A stretch of 12,657 nt of DNA from Pseudomonadota bacterium. GTDB lineage: Bacteria > Pseudomonadota > Alphaproteobacteria > Rhizobiales > Hyphomicrobiaceae. Of the stretch, positions 7,089-12,657 are shown one piece after another. The notes under the pieces are model-generated. The model was not told where the DNA came from and searched no databases. It saw nothing but the letters and a program-made list of their open reading frames with translations. The stretch covers positions 1 through 12,657 of the forward strand of contig JAEZBZ010000129.1 in the NCBI GenBank assembly GCA_023412745.1, written 5' to 3'. Position numbers and translations under genes: made by a program. Numbering within the stretch: the first letter of the stretch is position 1; every line of letters begins with the position of its first letter.

Positions 7089-7115
7089 AGCCGACAGCCG
7101 TCCCCAGTCTCAACC

Positions 7116-8039
7116 ATGGCTCCCGACCCCACGCACCGGACCGTTGCAAAGCGCCCCGGAGCGTTGAGGGCGACGGCGATACTTGCCGCATTCGCGACAA
7201 TGACCTTGCCGCTGATGCCAGTGCAAGCCGTGCTGCTGCGGGCGTTTCCGAGCGCGGCGCGCCGCTTTCCCCACTGGTACCACCGGAAGGTGTGCCGGTT
7301 GCTTGGTATCCGCTTGCATATCGAAGGCCGCGTGGCCGAGAACATGCCGGCGCTGATCGTCGCCAACCACACCTCGTGGCTCGACATTCCGGTGCTGTCG
7401 GCGGTGGCGCCGCTGTCGTTCGTGGCCAAGAAGGAGGTCGGCACCTGGCCCGGTGTGTCCACGCTGGCGCGATTGCAGCGGTCGGTGTTTGTTGATCGCC
7501 AGCGGCGCGTGGCCGTGGGCGAGACAGCGGGCGAGATCATGCAGCGCCTCAAGGCCGGTGATTCCGTCGTGCTGTTTGCGGAAGGAACGTCCAGCGACGG
7601 CAATCGCGTGCTGCCGTTCAAGACATCGCTGTTCGCGGCTGCCAAGCCGTCGCGGGGCCAGGCCGGCAGCGAGGCCGGCGTTTGCGTACAGACGCTGGCG
7701 ATCGTCTACACCCATCTGCATGGCGTCTCGCTCGGCCGCGCCGACCGTCCGCTGGTTGGCTGGTATGGTGACATGGAGATGGGTCCGCACGCCTGGGCGC
7801 TGCTGAAGGCCGGGCCGCTGGACGTACACATCCGCATTGGTGAACCGGTGCCGTTGAGCGACTTCGCCGACCGCAAGGAACTTGCCCGCTATACCGAAAC
7901 GCAGGTACGGCAGGCAGTTGTGGATCTATTGCGCAATCAACCTGTGCGGGCTCGATCGCCGGTCGTGGTGCATTCGACTGGATCGCAAGATGACAGTCGC
8001 GCGAACGCCGCGATCGAAGTAACGCTTGAAAAAGATTAG
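7116..8039 (+). CDS. Lysophospholipid acyltransferase (PlsC/OlsA family)
   Basis: A 307-residue membrane-associated acyltransferase that transfers a fatty acyl chain to a lyso-lipid. The catalytic HX4D motif is NHTSWLD (H85, D90), followed by FVDRQRR (125-131), the glycerolipid-binding motif FAEGTSSDG (154-162) and LPFKTSLF (166-173). A hydrophobic N-terminal segment (about 20-42) would anchor it in the inner membrane. A C-terminal tail of about 40 residues after QAVVDLLRNQ is not part of the catalytic domain. In rhizobia the homologue close to fur/miaB is, as I recall, OlsA, which acylates lyso-ornithine lipid; the motifs alone cannot separate OlsA from true PlsC (lysophosphatidic acid acyltransferase). 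The gene follows fur by 27 bp; no strong ribosome site stands before the ATG. Confidence 0.85.
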   Translation: MAPDPTHRTVAKRPGALRATAILAAFATMTLPLMPVQAVLLRAFPSAARRFPHWYHRKVCRLLGIRLHIEGRVAENMPALIVANHTSWLDIPVLSAVAPLSFVAKKEVGTWPGVSTLARLQRSVFVDRQRRVAVGETAGEIMQRLKAGDSVVLFAEGTSSDGNRVLPFKTSLFAAAKPSRGQAGSEAGVCVQTLAIVYTHLHGVSLGRADRPLVGWYGDMEMGPHAWALLKAGPLDVHIRIGEPVPLSDFADRKELARYTETQVRQAVVDLLRNQPVRARSPVVVHSTGSQDDSRANAAIEVTLEKD

Positions 8040-8193
8040 CCAATAAGGCTTGCCTGGTGCGGCGGAGCGGGCACTTGCCTCCTGCGCATGCGACGAAATA
8101 TTAGGGAACCTGAGCCATAGCTTGGCGGTATACTTTGTTGCACTGCAACCGCGTCGGGGGCGCGGATTTCGGCCACTGAGACGAGGACGACGC

Positions 8194-9531
8194 ATGTCGG
8201 ACACCCGGAAGGTGTTCATCAAGACGTTCGGTTGCCAAATGAACGTCTATGACAGCGAGCGCATGACCGAAGCGCTGGCGTCGCAGGGGTATGCCGCCAC
8301 CACGGATGCCGACGACGCCGATCTTGTGGTGCTCAATACTTGCCATATCCGGGAAAAGGCTGCTGAGAAGGTCTATTCCGAACTCGGTCGTTTGCGGCAG
8401 CTCAAGGATGAGCGCCGCGCCGAGGGCAAGGAGACGATGGTCGCCGTCGCGGGCTGCGTTGCCCAGGCGGAAGGCGCTGAAATCGTCAAGCGCGCAGCCG
8501 TTGTCGATTTGGTAATCGGGCCGCAGGCCTATCACCGCCTGCCTCAGCTTATCGGCAAGGCCCGCAGTGAGGGCCGCCAGATCGTCGACACCGAATTTCC
8601 CGAAGAAGACAAGTTCGGCAAGCTGCCACCTCGCAGAGGCCAACGCCCGGCATCAGCCTTCCTCACCGTGCAGGAAGGTTGCGACAAGTTCTGCACGTTC
8701 TGCGTAGTGCCCTATACGCGCGGCATGGAGATGTCGCGGCCGGTGGCGCAGATCACGGAAGAGGCGCGCCGGTTGGTCGAGGAAGGCGTGCGTGAACTCA
8801 CCCTGCTGGGTCAGAACGTCAACGCCTACCATGGCGAAGGCCCCGATGGTCGTGACTGGTCGCTGGCCCGATTGATCGAACATCTGTCCAAGATCGATCA
8901 GCTCGAACGTCTGCGCTACATGACCAGTCATCCGCATGACATGAGCGACGAACTCATTGATGCGCATGGCTATTTGCCGAAGCTGATGCCCTATCTGCAC
9001 CTGCCGGTGCAGGCCGGGTCGGATCGCATCCTGGCGGCGATGAACCGCAAGCACACGGCCGAAGAGTACCTCCAGATCATCGAGCGCATGCGCAAGGCGC
9101 GGCCGGATATCGCCCTGTCGACCGACATCATCGTCGGTTTTCCGGGCGAAACCGATGGCGAATTTGCGCAGACGCTGAATCTCGTGCGCGAGGTTGGGTT
9201 CGCCCAGGCCTATTCATTCAAGTACAGCGCGCGGCCCGGCACGCCAGCCTCCAATATGGAAGATCGCGTGCCTGAGGAGGTCAAGACTGAACGGCTGCAC
9301 AGCTTGCAGGCGCTTCTGCAAAGCCAGCAGATCCAGTTCAACGCTGATTGTGTCGGCAAGGTTTTTCCGGTGCTATTTGAGAAGATCGGCCGCCGCGCTG
9401 GTCAGCTCATCGGCCGCTCGCCGTATCTGCAATCGGTCCACGCCGATGCCGAGATCGGTCTGCTGGGTTGCGTGCAGCAGGTCGAAATCTCGGGTGCGGG
9501 TATGAATAGCTTGGCTGGCGTGCTGCGCTAG
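8194..9531 (+). CDS. miaB: tRNA-2-methylthio-N6-dimethylallyladenosine synthase MiaB
   Basis: A 445-residue radical-SAM methylthiotransferase that converts i6A37 to ms2i6A37 in tRNAs reading UNN codons. The N-terminal MTTase domain carries the three cysteines of the auxiliary 4Fe-4S cluster: C14 (FGCQMN), C50 (NTCHIREKA) and C88 (AGCVAQ). The radical SAM cluster motif CDKFCTFC (163-170, CxxxCxxC) is followed by VVPYTRG. A TRAM domain for tRNA binding closes the protein (about 375-445). All catalytic residues are intact and the length is normal. The ATG is preceded by GAGGA at six bases. Frame is open 48 codons upstream, but that part shows no conserved sequence. A likely terminator follows 45 bp after the stop. 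Confidence 0.96.
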   Translation: MSDTRKVFIKTFGCQMNVYDSERMTEALASQGYAATTDADDADLVVLNTCHIREKAAEKVYSELGRLRQLKDERRAEGKETMVAVAGCVAQAEGAEIVKRAAVVDLVIGPQAYHRLPQLIGKARSEGRQIVDTEFPEEDKFGKLPPRRGQRPASAFLTVQEGCDKFCTFCVVPYTRGMEMSRPVAQITEEARRLVEEGVRELTLLGQNVNAYHGEGPDGRDWSLARLIEHLSKIDQLERLRYMTSHPHDMSDELIDAHGYLPKLMPYLHLPVQAGSDRILAAMNRKHTAEEYLQIIERMRKARPDIALSTDIIVGFPGETDGEFAQTLNLVREVGFAQAYSFKYSARPGTPASNMEDRVPEEVKTERLHSLQALLQSQQIQFNADCVGKVFPVLFEKIGRRAGQLIGRSPYLQSVHADAEIGLLGCVQQVEISGAGMNSLAGVLR

Positions 9532-9575
9532 TGTAATTCGCGGCTTGGCTCGGAGCAATTTCTCGATCTGAATCA

Positions 9576-9608
9576 CGCTGGCAAATCTATGATTCCAGTG
9601 CCCTTTTT
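9576..9608 (+). terminator. Intrinsic terminator after miaB
   Basis: An outer stem of six pairs (CGCTGG with CCAGTG, one G-U) and an inner stem of four (AATC with GATT, loop TAT), separated by a two-base bulge, is followed after CCC by a run of five T at 9604-9608. It would end transcripts of the upstream operon and isolate phoH. Stability was not computed. Confidence 0.5.
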
Positions 9609-9712
9609 ATCACGAAGTTTGCTCGGGGACTAACATCGAACTCGGGCGAAGTTCGGAATCGGGACACTAGCGCTGCGGCGTATGCGCAGCATTATCCCAG
9701 CCCCTGCGTTGG

Positions 9713-9745
9713 ATGACTGTCATGCATCTCCTACATAGGCTATGT
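9713..9745. promoter_or_regulatory. Two perfect inverted repeats upstream of phoH (possible operators)
   Basis: ATGAC-T-GTCAT (9713-9723) and ACATAG-G-CTATGT (9733-9745) are both perfect palindromes with a one-base centre; their centres, 9718 and 9739, are 21 bp apart, two helical turns. A weak promoter-like pair (GTTGGA 9708-9713 and CTACAT 9731-9736, spacer 17) overlaps them and distantly resembles an RpoH promoter. The rest of the 271-bp gap between miaB and phoH holds the terminator and a GCTGCG/CGCAGC hairpin (9672-9690) and no credible gene. Confidence 0.4.
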
Positions 9746-9802
9746 TAGCTACATTAGGGCGGCCTGCTTACTTGGGTGGGCGCTCGCTTTGGAGACCATG
9801 AT

Positions 9803-10831
9803 TTGAGCGCATACCGCGGACCAGCGGCCGGGGCGGGACGGTCAAGCAAGCCATCTCACGCCAAGAAGCGCATCGTTGTTCCCTTCGAGGACAACCGGTA
9901 TCTGGCTGAGCTGCTTGGCGAATACGATGCCAATCTGGCGTTGATCGAGGACCGGCTCGGCATCGAGGCGCATGCCCATGGCAACGTCGTGATCCTGTCC
10001 GGCTCGGAGTCGGCGTGTGATATCGCGCGCGGTGTGTTGGAGCAGCTCTACAAGCGCGTCGTAAGGGGCGAGCAGGTGGGCCCGGGAGATTTTGACGGCC
10101 TGATCCGTCATGGCCGCGACGATACCAGCGGCGACACCGCTGCTGACGGGCAGGCGCAGATCGCGACCCGCCGCCGTCTCATCAAGGCACGCAATCCGGC
10201 GCAGAGCACCTATATGCGGGCGCTGGAGAGTACCGATCTCGTGTTCGGTCTCGGCCCTGCGGGTACCGGCAAGACTTATATTGCGGTTGCCTACGCGGCG
10301 CATTGCTTGGAACGGGGCATTGTCGAGCGGATTATCCTGTCGCGTCCGGCCGTCGAGGCCGGTGAACGGCTGGGTTTCCTTCCGGGAGACATGCGCGAGA
10401 AAGTTGATCCGTACCTGCGGCCGCTCTATGACGCGCTGTATGATGTTCTACCGCCGGAAAAGGTCGAGCGCGACCTGGAGACCGGCATCATCGAAATCGC
10501 GCCGCTGGCGTTCATGCGCGGCCGCACTTTGGCCAATGCGTTCGTTATCCTGGACGAAGCCCAAAATACGACGAGCATGCAGATGAAGATGTTTCTCACC
10601 CGCTTGGGCGAGAACTCCAAGATGGTGGTCACCGGCGACCCGAGCCAGATCGACCTTCCGCCCGGCCAGAAGTCGGGGCTGGAAGAGGCCGTCAACTTAC
10701 TGACGGATGTGCAAGGCATCGAGGTGGTCGGGTTCACCTCCGCTGACGTGGTGCGGCGCGATCTCGTCGCGCGCATCGTCGAGGCCTATGACAAAATCGC
10801 CGCTGACAACAAGCGCGACCGCGATGGGTGA
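9803..10831 (+). CDS. phoH: PhoH family ATPase (YbeZ-type)
   Basis: A 342-residue cytoplasmic P-loop ATPase of the PhoH/YbeZ family, which works with YbeY in rRNA and RNA metabolism. A small N-terminal RNA-binding-like region (about 22-90) precedes the ATPase domain with Walker A GPAGTGKT (151-158), RPAVEAGERLGFLPGD (181-196), Walker B VILDEAQN (248-255) and TGDPSQIDLP (277-286). Start: TTG 9803 is preceded by GGAG eight bases upstream, whereas GTG 9776, nine residues longer, has no ribosome site; TTG is therefore preferred. An ATG at 9798 is out of frame and stops at once. ybeY overlaps its end by eight bases, and the phoH-ybeY-corC-lnt order matches the E. coli ybeZ-ybeY-ybeX-lnt operon. 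Confidence 0.93.
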   Translation: MSAYRGPAAGAGRSSKPSHAKKRIVVPFEDNRYLAELLGEYDANLALIEDRLGIEAHAHGNVVILSGSESACDIARGVLEQLYKRVVRGEQVGPGDFDGLIRHGRDDTSGDTAADGQAQIATRRRLIKARNPAQSTYMRALESTDLVFGLGPAGTGKTYIAVAYAAHCLERGIVERIILSRPAVEAGERLGFLPGDMREKVDPYLRPLYDALYDVLPPEKVERDLETGIIEIAPLAFMRGRTLANAFVILDEAQNTTSMQMKMFLTRLGENSKMVVTGDPSQIDLPPGQKSGLEEAVNLLTDVQGIEVVGFTSADVVRRDLVARIVEAYDKIAADNKRDRDG

Positions 10832-11372
10832 TAACTGCGACAGTACCGGCTTGGCCGAGATGCCAGGCGCCATGGACGATGAGCCTGCCGAGCCTCCGCG
10901 AAGGCTGACGCTTGATGTCCTGGAAGAGGATGGCGACTGGAGCGCATTCGAGCCGGTCGAAGCCCTTTTGGCCGCTGCCGCGGAGGCCGTGGCGCTGCGG
11001 CTCGGTCTTGTCGACGCCGAGGCTGCCGTTGCGCTATCGTCCGACGCCAAGGTGCGGGAGCTCAATCGCGCCTATCGCGGCAAGGACAAGCCCACTAACG
11101 TCCTGTCATTCCCAGCAGATCAGACGCACCTGCCGCCAGGTGAGCCCCCCTACCTGGGCGACATCGCGCTGGCGGCCGAAACCATCGGGCGCGAGGCCGC
11201 GGAGCAGGACAAAACACCACGGGATCATCTGCAGCATCTGGTCGTGCACGGCCTGCTGCATCTGCTCGGCTACGACCATGAGAGCGAGGGCGAGGCCCTT
11301 GAAATGGAAGCGCTGGAAGTAGAAATCCTCGGTCAGCTCGGGATCGCCGACCCCTACGCAGGGGCGGAGTGA
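10824..11372 (+). CDS. ybeY: Endoribonuclease / rRNA maturation factor YbeY
   Basis: A 182-residue UPF0054 metalloprotein needed for 16S rRNA 3' maturation and ribosome quality control. The zinc-binding signature HGLLHLLGYDH is complete near residue 139, giving the three ligand histidines, and is preceded by the family motif LNRAYRGKDKPTNVLSFP (about 79-96). The start at ATG 10824 overlaps phoH by eight bases; ATG 10860 and 10872 are also in frame, and the first 20 or so residues show no family features, so a later start cannot be excluded. The gene lies in the same frame as the following corC, separated by 42 bp. Confidence 0.93.
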   Translation: MGDNCDSTGLAEMPGAMDDEPAEPPRRLTLDVLEEDGDWSAFEPVEALLAAAAEAVALRLGLVDAEAAVALSSDAKVRELNRAYRGKDKPTNVLSFPADQTHLPPGEPPYLGDIALAAETIGREAAEQDKTPRDHLQHLVVHGLLHLLGYDHESEGEALEMEALEVEILGQLGIADPYAGAE

Positions 11373-11391
11373 ACGGACGCGCGAGGCTCAT

Positions 11392-11418
11392 ATGGAGGCC
11401 ATACTCAGCAGACAATGA
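11392..11418 (+). CDS. Possible 8-codon leader ORF before corC
   Basis: ATG 11392 has GAGG five bases upstream and opens a reading frame of eight codons (MEAILSRQ) that stops with TGA overlapping the corC ATG (CAATGA). The corC start itself has its nearest good site, GGAGG (11394-11398), 16 bases away, which is too far for efficient direct initiation. Termination-reinitiation from this short frame would explain how corC is translated. It may be chance. Confidence 0.25.
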   Translation: MEAILSRQ

Positions 11419-12488
11419 CAGACGTCGATCCTTTACGTAGCGACCCGGCAGTCGGTGATGACGGCCGGGGCAATGGAACACAAGGCTGGCTTTCGGGGCT
11501 GAAAGCGCGCCTTGGCCTGCCGGGCACGCAGACTTTGCGCGATACGCTGGAAGACGCGTTGCGCGGCGAGCCCAAGACAGCCGAAGACATCAGCGCCGAA
11601 GAGCGCGGCATGCTGCTTCGGCTTCTGCGATTCGGGCGGCTGCGCGTCGATGACGTGATGGTGCCGCGCGCAGATATCATCGCGCTTGAGGAAAGCGAAA
11701 CGCTGGCCGAAGTGCTGGCGACGTTCCAGGAAGCTGGCGTGTCGCGCATCCCCGTCTACAACGAGACGCTGGATGACTTGCGCGGCATGATCCACATCAA
11801 GGATATGATGCGCTGGCTGCTGAACGAGGTGTCGGGCCAGGAGGGCGCGGACGTAAAGCCCGAGGCGGCCACCGCGGTACACGGCAGCGGCGAGGGCGTA
11901 GACGGCGAGGAGACGACGCCTGCACTGCCGCGTCTCGCCGAGCTGGACCTGAGCCAGGTCGATCTTACGCGCCCGATGACGGTTGCGAAAATCCGCCGGC
12001 CGGTGCTGTTCGTGCCGCCCTCGATGCCGGCCATGAACCTGCTGATCCGCATGCAGTCGACGCGCATCCATATGGCCTTCGTCATCGACGAGTACGGCGG
12101 CACCGATGGTCTCGTGACCATCGAGGATCTGGTCGAGCAGATCGTCGGCGATATCGAGGACGAGCACGACGAGACCGAGGAAGCCAACATCATCAGCGAT
12201 CCGAATCTCGGGTTGGTGGCGTCGGCGCGCACGCCGGTGAAGGAACTGGAAGACCACATCGGCATCAAGCTTCTGGACGCCGACGAGGAAGAGGAAATCG
12301 ATACCCTCGGCGGTCTGGTGTTTGCGCTTGTCGGCCGGGTGCCGGCGCGCGGCGAACTGGTGCGGCATCGCTCGGGCGTCGAATTCGAGGTGCTTGACGC
12401 CGATCCCCGCCGGATAAAGAAGCTGCGCATCCACATGGACAGGATCGATAAGCCCAACGCAGAGGCCTCCGCGGCTGCGGACACCTGA
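11415..12488 (+). CDS. corC: CorC/TlyC-type CBS-domain protein
   Basis: A 357-residue protein annotated in this family as hemolysin-like TlyC or CorC (YbeX); in E. coli the homologue is linked to Mg/Co handling and lately to ribosome metabolism. Domains: a variable N-terminus (1-60), a CBS pair starting DDVMVPRADIIAL (79-91) with the second repeat around TRPMTVAKIRRPVLFVPP (185-202) and VIDEYGGTDGLVTIEDLVEQIVGDIEDE (223-250), then the C-terminal CorC_HlyC transporter-associated domain from about 265 to 342. There is no N-terminal DUF21 membrane domain, so it should be cytoplasmic. An insertion of some 40 Gly/Glu/Ala-rich residues (about 140-182) separates the two CBS repeats. Its last codons are followed within five bases by lnt. 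Confidence 0.9.
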   Translation: MTDVDPLRSDPAVGDDGRGNGTQGWLSGLKARLGLPGTQTLRDTLEDALRGEPKTAEDISAEERGMLLRLLRFGRLRVDDVMVPRADIIALEESETLAEVLATFQEAGVSRIPVYNETLDDLRGMIHIKDMMRWLLNEVSGQEGADVKPEAATAVHGSGEGVDGEETTPALPRLAELDLSQVDLTRPMTVAKIRRPVLFVPPSMPAMNLLIRMQSTRIHMAFVIDEYGGTDGLVTIEDLVEQIVGDIEDEHDETEEANIISDPNLGLVASARTPVKELEDHIGIKLLDADEEEEIDTLGGLVFALVGRVPARGELVRHRSGVEFEVLDADPRRIKKLRIHMDRIDKPNAEASAAADT

Positions 12489-12493
12489 ACTGG

Positions 12494-12657
12494 ATGAGCA
12501 AAGGCGCCGGCACTGTAGCTCCGCGCGGCATCGCCGGCGCGATGTACCGTCTGAGCGCGCTTGCTTCCGCCGTGCGCGCTCTCGCCGGATGGCGGCGTGT
12601 GCTGGTCGCGGTTTTTGTTGGCGCAGCGTCCGTGTTGGCGTTCGCGCCGTTCTTCTT
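12494..12657 (+). CDS. lnt: Apolipoprotein N-acyltransferase Lnt, N-terminal fragment
   Basis: The first 54 residues of a protein that runs off the right edge. After a polar stretch with several arginines comes a hydrophobic segment VAVFVGAASVLAFAPFF, which matches the first transmembrane helix of Lnt, the inner-membrane enzyme that adds the third acyl chain to bacterial lipoproteins. Position directly after corC is as in the E. coli ybeX-lnt pair. Start ATG 12494 lies five bases after the corC stop; ATG 12542 is an in-frame alternative. The nitrilase-like catalytic domain is outside the window. Confidence 0.75.
   Translation, partial: MSKGAGTVAPRGIAGAMYRLSALASAVRALAGWRRVLVAVFVGAASVLAFAPFF

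Noticed and set aside
8129..8134. TATACT as a -10 element for miaB
   Set aside because: No acceptable -35 at 16-18 bp and no extended -10, so the promoter call is not supported.
8050..8193. Upstream extension of miaB by 48 codons
   Set aside because: The extension has no conserved sequence, while ATG 8194 has a good ribosome site and begins the normal MiaB N-terminus.
9590..9634. Fourteen-codon open frame in the miaB-phoH gap
   Set aside because: No ribosome site, and it overlaps the probable terminator.
11433..12434. Minus-strand open frame of 333 codons opposite corC
   Set aside because: Complement of a recognised CBS-domain gene, with no motif of its own.

Overview
The window is a GC-rich stretch of chromosome from an alphaproteobacterium, most probably of the order Hyphomicrobiales (Rhizobiales). 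This rests on protein character (a Fur homologue without the CxxC zinc motif, a DUF1007/NicO pair) and on the housekeeping order tsaB-rimI-fur-plsC-miaB-phoH-ybeY-corC-lnt, which is typical of that group. Genus cannot be fixed from the sequence. I see no mobile elements, CRISPR arrays, tRNA or rRNA genes.

Left part (1-2031): the end of a DMT/EamA-family membrane transporter enters from the left edge and converges, 17 bp apart, with a complete FAD-linked 2-hydroxyacid dehydrogenase on the minus strand.

Metal region (2147-5228): two overlapping minus-strand genes encode a periplasmic DUF1007 protein and a NicO-family membrane transporter with a very His-rich loop. Divergently, the plus strand encodes ZnuA, the zinc-binding protein of a zinc ABC importer, without znuB or znuC beside it. 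The 284-bp intergenic region holds a good sigma70-type promoter for znuA whose -10 element lies inside a Zur-box-like palindrome, so zinc repression of znuA is the natural reading.

Housekeeping part (5339-12657): tsaB and rimI (tRNA t6A synthesis and S18 acetylation), a Fur/Mur-type regulator, a PlsC/OlsA-like acyltransferase and miaB (ms2i6A tRNA modification) run in one direction and end at a probable intrinsic terminator. After a 271-bp gap with two perfect inverted repeats two helical turns apart, the phoH-ybeY-corC-lnt cluster (RNA metabolism, rRNA maturation, CBS-domain protein, lipoprotein N-acylation) begins and runs off the right edge.

I do not see a wholly new multi-gene system. 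The least understood part is the DUF1007-NicO-ZnuA module with its shared control region; the second is the operator-like double palindrome in front of phoH.
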